64,000 bases of DNA from Solibacillus palustris (GCF_022549215.1 NZ_JAKZFC010000002.1:62001-126000), one strand, 5' to 3'; positions 37,512 through 47,752 are shown, counted from the first letter of the stretch. Notes: generated from the letters alone by a model not told the origin. Numbers and translations are program-made.

Positions 37512-37931
37512 ATGAAAATTTCAACAAAAGGACGTTATGGTCTGACGATTATGATTGAATTAGCAAAGCATTATGGAGAAGGACCAATTCCATTACGTCA
37601 AATCGCTGCAGAAAAAGATTTATCTGAAGCTTATTTAGAGCAACTTGTATCTCCACTACGCAATGCAGGCTTAGTGAAAAGTGTACGTGGAGCGTATGGT
37701 GGTTATATGCTAGCATCAAAGCCAGCCGAAATTTCTGCAGCCGATGTGATTCGCGTATTAGAGGGGCCAATTCAGCCAGTCGAAGGAATTGAAAATGAAG
37801 AAGCACCTCAACGTGAGCTATGGATGCGTATTCGAGATGCAGTAAAAAATGTACTAGATACAACAACAATCGAAGACTTAGCAAAATATACAAACAACGA
37901 AGTAACAGACGGCTATATGTTCTATATTTAG
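37512..37931 (+). CDS. cymR: Rrf2-family cysteine metabolism repressor CymR
   Basis: 139 residues. Winged helix with KISTKGRYGLTIMIELA at the start and LSEAYLEQLVSPLRNAGLVKS as recognition region. It lacks the three cysteines of IscR-type cluster sensors, which fits CymR, the regulator of cysteine and sulfur genes that works with CysK. Directly upstream of iscS. A TATAAT lies about 45 bases upstream. Confidence 0.88.
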   Translation: MKISTKGRYGLTIMIELAKHYGEGPIPLRQIAAEKDLSEAYLEQLVSPLRNAGLVKSVRGAYGGYMLASKPAEISAADVIRVLEGPIQPVEGIENEEAPQRELWMRIRDAVKNVLDTTTIEDLAKYTNNEVTDGYMFYI

Positions 37932-37956
37932 TTTGTATTAAAGGAGTAAAAAGACG

Positions 37957-39108
37957 TTGAACAACACAATTTATCTTGATCATGCTGCTACGTCTCCCGT
38001 TGCACCAGAAGTGATTGAAGTAATGACAAAAGCAATGGCAGAAGATAGTGGCAATGCGTCAAGTATTCATACAGTAGGACGTCGAGCTCGTAAAGCATTA
38101 GACGAAGCTCGTGCATCTTTGGCGAAAAAAATTAATGCTAAAACTACGGAAATCATTTTCACAAGTGGTGGTACAGAGGCTGATAATAACGCGATTTTCG
38201 GTACAGCATATGCACGTCAACATGAAGGAAAGCATATTATTACGACACAAATCGAACATCACGCGGTACTTCATGCGTGTGAAAAATTACAACGTGAAGG
38301 CTTTGAAGTAACCTTTTTACCTGTTGATGAAACAGGTCGTATTGCTACTACTGATATTGAAAAGGCGTTGCGTGAAGACACAATTTTAGTAACAATTATG
38401 TTTGGCAATAACGAGGTAGGAACTATTCAACCGATTGCTGAAATTGGAGAATTGTTAAAAAATCATCCAGCAACTTTCCATACAGATGCGGTACAAGCAT
38501 TTGGCTTACATCAAATCGATGTTGAAGCATTGAACATCGATTTATTAAGTGTGTCTGCCCATAAAATCAATGGACCTAAAGGAATTGGCTTTTTATATGC
38601 AAAAACAGGCGTAAAATTAGCAAACCTTATGTATGGTGGCTCTCAGGAGAAAAAACGTCGTGCGGGTACAGAAAACGTACCAGCAGCAGTTGCATTCGCA
38701 AAAGCTGCGGAACTTGCTGCTGAAAAAGCACAAACACGTACAAATCAGTACAATGCATTCAAAATGATTTTATTGGAAGAATTTCAACAAGCAGGCATTG
38801 ATTTTAAAGTGAATGGTCATCAAAAAGATGTGTTAGCACATGTGTTTAATGTGACGTTTAAAGGAACAAATGTCGAGTCCTTTTTAATTAATTTAGATAT
38901 GGCAGGCGTGCTAGTTTCAAGTGGTTCGGCATGTACAGCGGGTTCGATTGATCCATCCCATGTCCTAGTAGCAATGTTTGGTGAAAATTCCCCAGAACTT
39001 CGTAGTTCCATTCGCTTTAGTTTTGGGTTAGGATTAACCAATGAGCTTGTTCGTGAAGCAGGGAAGCGTACTGCAGAAATTGTGAAGCGATTAACTCAGA
39101 AAATTTAA
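37957..39108 (+). CDS. iscS: Cysteine desulfurase (IscS/NifS, YrvO type)
   Basis: 383 residues, PLP enzyme. Schiff-base Lys203 in SAHKINGPKG, catalytic Cys326 in SSGSACTAGS, N-terminal YLDHAATSP. It takes sulfur from cysteine and, with mnmA next to it, most likely feeds 2-thiolation of tRNA uridine 34, as B. subtilis YrvO does. TTG start at 37957 with AAAGGAG. 25 bp after cymR, same operon. Confidence 0.95.
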   Translation: MNNTIYLDHAATSPVAPEVIEVMTKAMAEDSGNASSIHTVGRRARKALDEARASLAKKINAKTTEIIFTSGGTEADNNAIFGTAYARQHEGKHIITTQIEHHAVLHACEKLQREGFEVTFLPVDETGRIATTDIEKALREDTILVTIMFGNNEVGTIQPIAEIGELLKNHPATFHTDAVQAFGLHQIDVEALNIDLLSVSAHKINGPKGIGFLYAKTGVKLANLMYGGSQEKKRRAGTENVPAAVAFAKAAELAAEKAQTRTNQYNAFKMILLEEFQQAGIDFKVNGHQKDVLAHVFNVTFKGTNVESFLINLDMAGVLVSSGSACTAGSIDPSHVLVAMFGENSPELRSSIRFSFGLGLTNELVREAGKRTAEIVKRLTQKI

Positions 39109-39159
39109 GAAAGACTTCGCGCCTTTTACGCGATTTGTCTAAGAAAAGGTGAATAGTAA

Positions 39160-40278
<1,119 letters not shown>

Positions 40279-40281
40279 AAA

Positions 40282-40322
40282 CAGCAAATCGCGCAATCAT
40301 CAATGCGCGATTTGTGTTTTTC
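40282..40322 (+). terminator. Terminator after mnmA
   Basis: CAAATCGCGCA-ATCATCA-ATGCGCGATTTG followed by TGTTTTTCT. Confidence 0.85.
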
Positions 40323-40341
40323 TAATTTAGAGGTGAATAGA

Positions 40342-41007
40342 ATGGATACAAATTACAATGAAATTGGCATAAAGGCTTTTCAAGAAAAGCGCTATGAGGA
40401 TGCTGCACAGGCATTCACACAAGCGATTGAATTGAATCCTGAAGATGCAGTAGGCTATGTCAACTTTGGTACTTTACTTGCAGCAATGAACGATATTGAA
40501 CGTGCCGAACGTTTCTTCCAAAAAGCGATTACAGTTGATGAGACAGCTGCAACAGCTTACTACGGCTTAGCGAATCTTTATTATGAAGCAGAGCGCTATA
40601 CAGAAGCAGCAAAGCTTTATCAAAAATCAATTGATCACGGAATTCAAGGTGCAGATGCCTATTATATGCTCGCAAAATGCTTTGAGCGCGGTGAGCAGTA
40701 CAAATTAGCATTACCATTCATGCAACGTGCAGCAGAACTTGCGCCAAAGGATATTCAAATTCGTTTAACGTACGGGATATTATTATGTACGTTAGAAATG
40801 TTCGATTATGCCAAAGCAGAGCTTGATTTTGTTATTGAAGAAGATTGGAATAACGCAGATGCACATTACAACTTAGGTGTGTTATATGCGGTTTCAACGA
40901 CAGATACAGAAAAAGCGAAGTACCACTTGAAGCAGGCGTATACATTACAGCCTGAGTTTGATCAAGCGAAATATATATATGATATGATTTGTCAACGTGA
41001 TAATTAA
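40342..41007 (+). CDS. yrrB: TPR-repeat protein (YrrB-like)
   Basis: 221 residues, about six tetratricopeptide repeats starting YNEIGIKAFQEKRYEDAAQAF. Cytosolic protein-protein scaffold. In B. subtilis the TPR gene yrrB also follows trmU (mnmA), which supports the name. ATG at 40342 with AGAGGTG; an upstream in-frame start at 40303 lies in the terminator. Confidence 0.85.
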   Translation: MDTNYNEIGIKAFQEKRYEDAAQAFTQAIELNPEDAVGYVNFGTLLAAMNDIERAERFFQKAITVDETAATAYYGLANLYYEAERYTEAAKLYQKSIDHGIQGADAYYMLAKCFERGEQYKLALPFMQRAAELAPKDIQIRLTYGILLCTLEMFDYAKAELDFVIEEDWNNADAHYNLGVLYAVSTTDTEKAKYHLKQAYTLQPEFDQAKYIYDMICQRDN

Positions 41008-41013
41008 TAACGC

Positions 41014-41056
41014 TCAATCCCCATTTTGCATTTTGTGAAGTGGGGATTTTTGTTTA
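41014..41056 (+). terminator. Terminator after TPR gene
   Basis: AATCCCCATTTT...GAAGTGGGGATT followed by TTTGTTT. Confidence 0.8.
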
Positions 41057-41081
41057 GAAATATCTGTGTATTTAAATTAGT

Positions 41082-41110
41082 TTGAAAAACTATCGAAGTC
41101 GTTATACAAT
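41082..41110 (+). promoter_or_regulatory. Promoter of trpEG leader
   Basis: TTGAAA, 17-base spacer, TACAAT; transcription would start about 41117, just before the T-box. Confidence 0.78.
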
Positions 41111-41119
41111 ATTAACTAA

Positions 41120-41347
41120 TATAAAAGCAATGATGAAGAGAAGTAGTGAGGTTGTGTTTTTTAGAGAGCTAACGGTTGGTGGGAGTTAGTAAATGCACTT
41201 TACGAAATGGACTTTCTAGCTGCATAGAGGAAATGCTATGCCGTAGCTCTCACGTTACGAGAAATGAGTGGACTATATTTAGTATAGTCAATAAAGGTGG
41301 CACCACGGCTCTTTCGTCCTTTACAAACGAAAGGGCCTTTTTGTGTG
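41120..41347 (+). ncRNA. Tryptophan T-box leader
   Basis: AGAGAGCTAACGGTTGG element in stem I, specifier TGG (Trp) at 41208-41210 in ACGAAATGGAC, T-box AGGTGGCACCACGG (41295-41308) and terminator GCTCTTTCGT...ACGAAAGGGC with T run (41308-41346). Uncharged tRNA-Trp should switch on the following genes. The specifier supports anthranilate synthesis rather than folate as their role. Confidence 0.92.
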
Positions 41348-41377
41348 CGCAAAAGCATGAGTTGAGGAGAGATGAGT

Positions 41378-42763
41378 ATGGTAGTTGAGATGAAGGGTTA
41401 TGTAATGAAGCAATTGAACGGCGATACATTAACGCCGATTGCTATTTATGAGGCATTACAAGCAAAGCAAAAAGTATTGTTTGAATCGAATGCGAAATTT
41501 AAAGATAGTGGGCGCTATTCATTTATTGCACTAGACCCAATTGGTGAGTTAAAAGGTGGCGCCAAAACTAGTACGTATAAGTTGGGCGAAGAAGTGGAAA
41601 AAACGGTAGAAAAGCCGGTTCTAACCATGTTAAAAGAGCTATTGCCAATTAGAAAGGAAGCAATGCCATTTGCATTTTTTGGTGGAGTAATTGGTTATTT
41701 CGGTTATGAAACCGCTTTTCACTTTGAGCAGATTGGTGAAATAATTGGTGATGTTTACAATATGCCGGATGTGCATGTATTTTTCTATGACACATTTATT
41801 GTGATGGATCATTTACTGCAGCAAGTGTCCATTGTTGTGATTGATTTATTGCAACAAGGGCGTAGTGAACAAGAAATGCTCGAAAAAATACGGCAAATTG
41901 AAGCGCAAATGACTGCAAATGTCATTCAACAACAAGAAGTAAGTCAAGTAAATTTTGAACCGACAATTGAAAAACAGCGTTTCATTGATATGGTTGAAAC
42001 AGCAAAAGACCATATTCGACGCGGCGATATTTTCCAAGTTGTGTTATCACAGACGTTTGAAGCAAATTTTAATGAAAATCCATTTGCACTTTATCGAAAA
42101 TTGCGTACAACTAACCCGTCGCCATATATGTTTTACATGGATTTCGGTCCGTACACGATTTTAGGAACATCGCCAGAAAGCTTGGTAAAAGTGCAAAATG
42201 GTATTGTCACAACAAATCCAATAGCTGGTACAAAACCGCGTGGAAAAACATCTCAGGAAGATGAGGCTATAGCACAAATGTTATTGCAAGATGCTAAGGA
42301 AATTGCAGAACATAAAATGTTAGTAGACCTAGGTAGAAACGATGTCGGTCGTGTTTCAAAAATTGGCACGGTTGAAGTGAAAAAATATATGCAAATTGAA
42401 AAATATAAATATGTGATGCACATTGTATCAGAAGTGATTGGAACGCTACGTGATAATGCCCATTTAGTCGATGTATTAGCCTCAAGCTTACCTGCAGGAA
42501 CGGTATCGGGTGCTCCGAAGATTCGTGCCATGCAAATTATAAATGCATTGGAGAAACGAAAGCGCGGCATTTATGCAGGGGCGATTGGTTATTTATCAAC
42601 ATCGTGCAATATGGATTTGGCACTCGCAATTCGTACGATGATTGTAAAAGATGGTAAAGCATATGTACAAGCAGGTGCAGGCATTGTCTATGATTCAGTG
42701 CCAGAGTCTGAATACGAAGAAACGCTAAATAAAGCAAAAGCGTTATTGGAGGTGCGAAAATGA
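41378..42763 (+). CDS. trpE: Anthranilate synthase component I
   Basis: 461 residues, chorismate-binding family. N-terminal LFES (34-37) corresponds to the LLES tryptophan-binding motif of feedback-sensitive TrpE. Catalytic part includes DIFQVVLSQTFE, GTSPESLVKV, AGTKPRG and LPAGTVSGAPKIRAM. Start chosen at 41378, 8 bases after GAGGAG; the ATG at 41372 is too close to it. With TrpG it makes anthranilate from chorismate and glutamine. PabB is the alternative, but the Trp T-box argues for TrpE. Confidence 0.88.
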   Translation: MVVEMKGYVMKQLNGDTLTPIAIYEALQAKQKVLFESNAKFKDSGRYSFIALDPIGELKGGAKTSTYKLGEEVEKTVEKPVLTMLKELLPIRKEAMPFAFFGGVIGYFGYETAFHFEQIGEIIGDVYNMPDVHVFFYDTFIVMDHLLQQVSIVVIDLLQQGRSEQEMLEKIRQIEAQMTANVIQQQEVSQVNFEPTIEKQRFIDMVETAKDHIRRGDIFQVVLSQTFEANFNENPFALYRKLRTTNPSPYMFYMDFGPYTILGTSPESLVKVQNGIVTTNPIAGTKPRGKTSQEDEAIAQMLLQDAKEIAEHKMLVDLGRNDVGRVSKIGTVEVKKYMQIEKYKYVMHIVSEVIGTLRDNAHLVDVLASSLPAGTVSGAPKIRAMQIINALEKRKRGIYAGAIGYLSTSCNMDLALAIRTMIVKDGKAYVQAGAGIVYDSVPESEYEETLNKAKALLEVRK

Positions 42764-43341
42764 TTTTACTTATCGATAATTATGATTCGTTTACGTATAA
42801 TTTATATCATCAAATTGGACAGTTTTATGAAGATATTAAAATTGTTCGAAATGACGCATTAACAGTAGAGGATATTCGCAAATTGCAGCCAAAAGCAATC
42901 GTCATTTCTCCAGGTCCAGGTGAGCCAAAAGAGGCGGGCATTGTCATTGAGATGATTCAAGCTCTATATAAGGAGTTCCCGATGTTAGGGATATGCTTAG
43001 GTCATCAATCCATTGGGGAAGCTTTTGGTGCAACCGTTAGCCGCGCAAAAAATATTATGCATGGGAAGACAAGTGAGTTAGAGTATGAGCCAAAGGGGTT
43101 ATTTGCTGGATTTAATGATGATATTGAAGTAATGCGCTACCATTCATTAATTATTGAAGCGCGTACATTATCCGATGAATTTGAAGTCGTTGCCACGAGT
43201 AAAGATGATGGTGAAATTATGGCGATTCAGCATAAAAATTACCCAATTTACGGTCTGCAATTCCACCCTGAGTCAATTGGAACAGAGAAAGGCCACAAAA
43301 TGATTCAAGCGTTTTTTCAGCACATTGAGGCGCATGTATGA
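42760..43341 (+). CDS. trpG: Anthranilate synthase glutamine amidotransferase component
   Basis: 193 residues, class I glutamine amidotransferase: NYDSFTYNL start, oxyanion PGPGEP, nucleophile Cys79 in GICLGHQSIG, and the catalytic His/Glu in QFHPESIGT. Provides ammonia to TrpE. ATGA overlap with trpE. In many Bacillales one TrpG/PabA serves both anthranilate and aminodeoxychorismate synthases; that dual role is possible here. Confidence 0.9.
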   Translation: MILLIDNYDSFTYNLYHQIGQFYEDIKIVRNDALTVEDIRKLQPKAIVISPGPGEPKEAGIVIEMIQALYKEFPMLGICLGHQSIGEAFGATVSRAKNIMHGKTSELEYEPKGLFAGFNDDIEVMRYHSLIIEARTLSDEFEVVATSKDDGEIMAIQHKNYPIYGLQFHPESIGTEKGHKMIQAFFQHIEAHV

Positions 43342-43706
43342 CTCCAAAAAATAAATTTGATATTGAGGAAGTCGAGACATTAAGAAATAAGCCAGCAAAT
43401 GAAGTCGTGCCTTTACTTCCAGAACTTATGACTTGGATGCAAGATATGAATTGGCCGGTCGCAAAATCTGTAGTAGAACTTTTATTAACGTATCCAACCG
43501 AAATTACACCGTTAATAGATGAAGTATTAGCGGGTGATGACGATATGTGGGTATATTGGTGTTTAGTTGAACTCGTACCGAAATTGCCGTTTTACTCAAA
43601 ACTTGTGTTAGCAGAGGCGGTTGAGCAAATTGCATCTGGGCAGCGAGGATTTGATGAAGATGTCATAGAGCTAGCGCAAGAAGCCTTACGAAGTTTTGAA
43701 CCATAA
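43338..43706 (+). CDS. DUF5071-family protein
   Basis: 122 residues resembling DUF5071: LLPELMTWMQDMNWPVA, followed by DDDMWVYWCLVELVPKLP, a HEAT-like helical pattern. Its ATG overlaps the trpG stop, so it is the third gene of the T-box operon, although no link to tryptophan synthesis is known. Function unknown. Confidence 0.75.
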   Translation: MTPKNKFDIEEVETLRNKPANEVVPLLPELMTWMQDMNWPVAKSVVELLLTYPTEITPLIDEVLAGDDDMWVYWCLVELVPKLPFYSKLVLAEAVEQIASGQRGFDEDVIELAQEALRSFEP

Positions 43707-43713
43707 AACATTC

Positions 43714-43746
43714 ACGCCTAATGAAACTCGTTAGGCGTTTTTGTTT
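43714..43746 (+). terminator. trpEG operon terminator
   Basis: CGCCTAA-TGAAACTCG-TTAGGCG then TTTTTG. Confidence 0.85.
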
Positions 43747-43820
43747 TAAAATATTTTTTTTAATATTTTGCGTCCAAATTGAAATATTCTCCGTCTATAC
43801 GGGTGAAGGGAGGTAGCAAA

Positions 43821-44315
43821 ATGGACATTGAACTATTAATTGATACATATAGCGATTATTTATATCGCATAGCGTTTATATATACGAAAGACCGTCTTGT
43901 AGCAGAAGAAGTCGTGCAAGATGTATTTGTGAAATATTATCATACCTCCGAACAGTTTAAAGGGGAAGCATCATTAAAAACGTATTTAATTAAAATCACA
44001 ATCAATTGTAGTTATGATTATTTACGCAGTTGGAAAAATAAAAAGCATATGTTGGTCGAGTATTTTCAAGGTGCTACAAAAGGGACAGAACAACTATATG
44101 TAGAACAGGAGCTACGCGCGGAAATTACTGCAGCTGTTTTAACATTACCAGTTAAGGACCGAGAAGTACTACTGCTTTATTATTATGAGGAAATGACAGT
44201 ATTTGAAATTGCTGAAGTTTTAGAAGTAGCGGTTTCAACGGTGAAATCGCGCTTACAACGGGCACGAGCAAAATTAAAGCCAAAGTTACAATGGGAGGTG
44301 ACATATGATGAATAA
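43821..44315 (+). CDS. ECF-type RNA polymerase sigma factor
   Basis: 164 residues: sigma region 2 (about 6-72, with VAEEVVQDVFVKYY) and region 4 (about 105-157, with FEIAEVLEVAVSTVKSRLQRAR). ATG at 43821 follows GGGAGG; a longer start at 43779 has no RBS. It overlaps the next gene, a membrane protein placed where an anti-sigma factor belongs. Its subgroup cannot be fixed from sequence alone. Confidence 0.9.
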   Translation: MDIELLIDTYSDYLYRIAFIYTKDRLVAEEVVQDVFVKYYHTSEQFKGEASLKTYLIKITINCSYDYLRSWKNKKHMLVEYFQGATKGTEQLYVEQELRAEITAAVLTLPVKDREVLLLYYYEEMTVFEIAEVLEVAVSTVKSRLQRARAKLKPKLQWEVTYDE

Positions 44316-45177
44316 CAAGCAGTGGAAACAGGAATTACTAGAGCTGAAGTTATTAAAAGAACAAAAAAAGATTATAAAAGAACGCGTGTTTGAACAACAA
44401 TACATAGCCCGGAAAAAAACATTTAATTGTCCAGTAATTATTGCGCCAGCTTTTATACTATTACTTGCGTTTTGTGTGCTGTTAATTTTCACAGATTCGT
44501 CAAGTGGAACGCGCATTCATCAAGCGTCCCTGCAACCTAGTAACTTACCAGAAACAGACCATTCGAAATATTTGCAATTACATATGCGTCTAAGTTTAGC
44601 CATTAGTATAGGTATCATTATTAATGGATTTATGGCAATTCTCATCGTTATGAAAACAAAGCGTTGGCAACAAACGATTATCCAAAAAATCCGCAAAATC
44701 ATTATTAAGTCGCGTTATATTCTAACATTTTTAGTATCGTTTTTGTTATATAGCTTTACCGTTATCGCCTCACTTGTAATCCTGTCAGAGCAAGTGAAAA
44801 TCATCATGATTTATTTATTGGTTATCGTGTTTGCATATTTAAGTATTTTATTTGGTGCACGGAATATCGTAAAAAAAGCTTATTGTCCACATTGTCAGCA
44901 TGAATTTTCACGGAAAGAAAAACGGAAATTAATGATGTACTTTAAAATGGAACTACGTTGTCATCAATGTAATGGTAAATTGTATTATGGAAAAAAGACA
45001 AGTCAAGCATCTGGGATTATTACATGTATAATGAGTGCATTATTAATAATTCCTGTAAATTTTGGGGTTCCATTCTGGGTTACTTTTACATGTGGAGTTT
45101 CGATGTATGCAGCTGTAATCTATTTCTTGCTTCCATTATTTTTACAATTGGAAGGCGAAGAAAAACCTCTATTTTAA
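44305..45177 (+). CDS. Multi-span membrane protein with zinc ribbon; probable anti-sigma partner
   Basis: 290 residues. Charged helical N-terminus (1-40), then membrane helices at about 43-63, 96-116, 138-160, 165-184, 236-256 and 262-282. Between helices 4 and 5 is a cytosolic CxxC-21-CxxC ribbon (Cys194, Cys197, Cys219, Cys222), like the cxxc_20_cxxc family. It overlaps the sigma gene by 11 bp, so the two are co-expressed. Anti-sigma function is inferred from position; no ZAS motif is present in the N-terminus. Confidence 0.7.
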   Translation: MMNNKQWKQELLELKLLKEQKKIIKERVFEQQYIARKKTFNCPVIIAPAFILLLAFCVLLIFTDSSSGTRIHQASLQPSNLPETDHSKYLQLHMRLSLAISIGIIINGFMAILIVMKTKRWQQTIIQKIRKIIIKSRYILTFLVSFLLYSFTVIASLVILSEQVKIIMIYLLVIVFAYLSILFGARNIVKKAYCPHCQHEFSRKEKRKLMMYFKMELRCHQCNGKLYYGKKTSQASGIITCIMSALLIIPVNFGVPFWVTFTCGVSMYAAVIYFLLPLFLQLEGEEKPLF

Positions 45178-45179
45178 AA

Positions 45180-45218
45180 AAGCAGCCAGAGGAACATCGC
45201 CTCGGCTGCTTTCGTTTT
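45180..45218. terminator. Bidirectional terminator
   Basis: AAGCAGCC-AGAGG...CCTC-GGCTGCTT between convergent genes, then TCGTTTTTT. Confidence 0.8.
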
Positions 45219-45225
45219 TTAACTA

Positions 45226-45960
45226 TTATTGTGCTGACATACCGCCATCAATAATGAATTCAGAACCAGTTGAGTAGCTAGACTCATCTGAAGCTAAGAA
45301 TAATACCATGTTTGACACTTCTTCTGGTTGTGCAACGCGTTTTAATGGAATCATTTTAGAGAATGCTTCAACAGCCGCTTTTGTATCTTCTTGAACAACC
45401 ATTGGTGTAGCGATAACACCTGGGTGTACAGAGTTTACGCGAATGCCCATAGGCGCTAAGTTAATTGCTGCTGCTTTTGTCATACCACGTACTGCGAATT
45501 TAGTATCTGTGTAACCGATTGCACCAGCTACTAAACCATTTAATGAAGAAATGTTAACGATTGAACCGCCGCCAGCTTTCGCCATAGAAGCTGCTACAGT
45601 TTTCATACCTAAAAATACTGAAACTTGGTTAATTTCAACGATACGACGGTATTCTTCAACCGTAACGTCTAACATGTTTTTAGCCATTGTAATACCAGCA
45701 TTGTTTACTAAAACGTTTACTGGACCGAATGCTTCTTCTGCTTTTGCGACAACTGTTGCCCAATCTTCTTCACTTGCAACGTTTTGTTTAACGAAAATTG
45801 CGTTTTCGCCAAGCTCTGCAGCAAATGCGTTACCTTTTTCTTCGTTTAAATCTGTTAAAACTACTTTTGCACCTTGTTCTACAAATAGTTTAGCATGTGC
45901 TGCACCCATACCTTGTGCTGAACCTGTAATAATTGCTACTTTGTTGTCTAAACGACCCAT
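45226..45960 (-). CDS. Short-chain dehydrogenase/reductase
   Basis: 244 residues from the ATG at 45958-45960, 8 bases after GGAG; a GTG nine bases further out is possible. SDR features: TGSAQGMG near the N-terminus, DLNEEKG (NAD-type Asp), NNAG, catalytic Ser in NISSLNG and Y-x3-K in GYTDTKFA. Resembles 3-alpha/beta-hydroxysteroid or cyclopentanol dehydrogenases; substrate unknown. Single gene. Confidence 0.86.
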   Translation of the reverse strand: MGRLDNKVAIITGSAQGMGAAHAKLFVEQGAKVVLTDLNEEKGNAFAAELGENAIFVKQNVASEEDWATVVAKAEEAFGPVNVLVNNAGITMAKNMLDVTVEEYRRIVEINQVSVFLGMKTVAASMAKAGGGSIVNISSLNGLVAGAIGYTDTKFAVRGMTKAAAINLAPMGIRVNSVHPGVIATPMVVQEDTKAAVEAFSKMIPLKRVAQPEEVSNMVLFLASDESSYSTGSEFIIDGGMSAQ

Positions 45961-46062
45961 AATAAACACTCCAAAATTTTATTATTAACATACGTCATTG
46001 CGTACATCTTAATAATAGTATACCTGTAAACTATCATTCCGTCATCTAATAAGCATTGGAAA

Positions 46063-46542
46063 TTATGAATTCTTTAAAAGCTTTGAGATTTCCTGTTCAG
46101 CTTTAATTGGATTGTCTTGTGGTGCATATCGTTTTACGACGTTGCCATCGCGATCAATGAGAAATTTTGTGAAATTCCACTTGATTGCTTGTCCGAGTAA
46201 TCCTTTCGCTTCAGATGTTAAATGTTGAAACAATGGATGTGCCTCTGAACCATTTACTTTAATCAATTCATGCATAGGAAAGGTTACACCATAATCGAGG
46301 CGACAAAATTGAGCCGCTTCCTCACCGTTTGCTAGTTCTTGTTTAAATTGATCGGAAGGGAAACCTAAAACAACAAAGCCATCTTTATTATATTTTGCGT
46401 AGAGTGCTTCCAATTGAGTAAATTGCTTCGTAAAACCACATTTACTCGCAGTATTGACAATCATCATTACTTGTCCTTTATAGGCATCTAATTGATACGA
46501 ATCACCCTGTTCATTCTTGACTGAAATATCGTAAATATTCAT
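46063..46542 (-). CDS. Glutathione peroxidase family (thiol peroxidase)
   Basis: 159 residues. Peroxidatic Cys35 in NTASKCGFT (Cys, not selenocysteine), Gln65 in FPSDQF, Trp122-Asn123 in IKWNFTKF. A further Cys80 is in QFCRLDYGV. The common FPCNQF cysteine is Ser here, so the resolving route may differ. Reduces peroxides, probably with thioredoxin, since Bacillales lack glutathione. No neighbour clue. Confidence 0.9.
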   Translation of the reverse strand: MNIYDISVKNEQGDSYQLDAYKGQVMMIVNTASKCGFTKQFTQLEALYAKYNKDGFVVLGFPSDQFKQELANGEEAAQFCRLDYGVTFPMHELIKVNGSEAHPLFQHLTSEAKGLLGQAIKWNFTKFLIDRDGNVVKRYAPQDNPIKAEQEISKLLKNS

Positions 46543-46739
46543 TAAAAAGTCCCCTTTATGAAGAAATTTAGAGCAAAAATACTAATTAAATTTATCGTAC
46601 TAGAAAAATTATTGCCTGTAAAATGATTGTCATCTATTAAAATTTGAAGAACTTTGAAAATGCGTGTCGAAATATTGTCTATGAAATAATTTTTTTTCGA
46701 CAATATGACATTTGTCACTTTGTCCCTAATGTGAATCCG
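46543..46739. other. Spacer between gpx and degV
   Basis: First part of a 323-bp divergent gap. It holds an inverted repeat ATATTGTC (46672-46679) / GACAATAT (46699-46706) separated by 19 bases with a T run in between; no gene seen. Confidence 0.4.
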
Positions 46740-46774
46740 CTTACATTGTTTGGAGGTTAGAAAAACAATGTAAG
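46740..46774 (+). other. Perfect hairpin with GGAGG in its loop
   Basis: CTTACATTGTTT and AAACAATGTAAG form a 12-bp stem around GGAGGTTAGAA. The loop presents a Shine-Dalgarno sequence, and the 3' arm contains ATG directly followed by TAA. It lies in the degV leader, 90 bp before the gene. Confidence 0.6.
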
Positions 46775-46865
46775 ATAAATAGTGTGAAATGATCTTGTAT
46801 TATGTCGATTTCTCTGGAAAATTGATGAGGCTCATATCCACTAAAAAAACTTGAGGGGCTATTAA

Positions 46866-47717
46866 ATGACTATAAAGATTGCATGGGTTACAGATACGGC
46901 AGCATATTTATCGCCGGACTACATTAAAGAACATAATATTCACGTATTACCATTACATATTGTTTTTGAAGAAGGTGCATTACGTGAAACAATAGATATG
47001 ACACATGATGAATTTTATGATAAATTACGCTACGCCAATACACATCCGAAAACATCACAACCAGCCTTTGGGGAGCATGTGGCATTATATGAGCAATTAA
47101 AACAACAGGGCTATGACTGTGCAATTGCTATTCATACGTCTGAGCGTTTATCAGGTACTGTAGCAAGTTCACCTATGGCTGCACAACAAGCGGGGTTTAA
47201 AAACTATCCCATTGATTCCTTAATTGGTTCGTACCCAATGCAGGTAATGATTGAAAAAGGGATGGAGTTAGAAAAACAAGGGCTTGAGCCAGAGCAAATT
47301 GTTGAGCAAATTTTAACGATGCGTGAAAAAGCTGAGTTAGCATTTATTCCTGAAAGCTTAGAACAACTTAACAAAAGTGGGCGCGTTTCCGGAACAGCGA
47401 TGTTTTTAAGTAATCTATTAAATATTAAATTAGTAATTGAGTACAATAAGGAGGGTGGCGTTGAAGTTGTACAAAAAGTTCGTGCAGATAAACGTGCAAA
47501 AAAGGCGGTAATCGAAAAATTACAGCGTGCAATGGAAAAGTCACCAGTGAACGAAGTAGCAATTATTAACTGTAATAATGAGCAAGGCGCAAATGAGTGG
47601 AAGCAAGAGCTATTACAACTATTTCCATACATTACATTTAAACCAACTCCTCTTTCAGCATGTGTAGGTGTGCATGCGGGGGAAGGTACACTTGGATTAA
47701 CTTGGGTTCGTGAATAG
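46866..47717 (+). CDS. DegV-family fatty-acid-binding protein
   Basis: 283 residues, DegV (FakB-like) fold: start IKIAWVTDTAAYL, lipid-site stretch TSERLSGTVASS, and GxGTLGLTW at the C-terminus. FakB proteins present fatty acids to the kinase FakA for phosphorylation. No fakA is in the window. RBS TTGAGGGG. Confidence 0.88.
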   Translation: MTIKIAWVTDTAAYLSPDYIKEHNIHVLPLHIVFEEGALRETIDMTHDEFYDKLRYANTHPKTSQPAFGEHVALYEQLKQQGYDCAIAIHTSERLSGTVASSPMAAQQAGFKNYPIDSLIGSYPMQVMIEKGMELEKQGLEPEQIVEQILTMREKAELAFIPESLEQLNKSGRVSGTAMFLSNLLNIKLVIEYNKEGGVEVVQKVRADKRAKKAVIEKLQRAMEKSPVNEVAIINCNNEQGANEWKQELLQLFPYITFKPTPLSACVGVHAGEGTLGLTWVRE

Positions 47718-47752
47718 AAGTGGGTTGGGGCAGAATTAGTTTCAGTTCAAAT

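Noticed and set aside
46063-46542. Selenocysteine in glutathione peroxidase
   Set aside because: The active-site codon encodes Cys (TGT/TGC on the minus strand); no in-frame TGA or SECIS-like hairpin.
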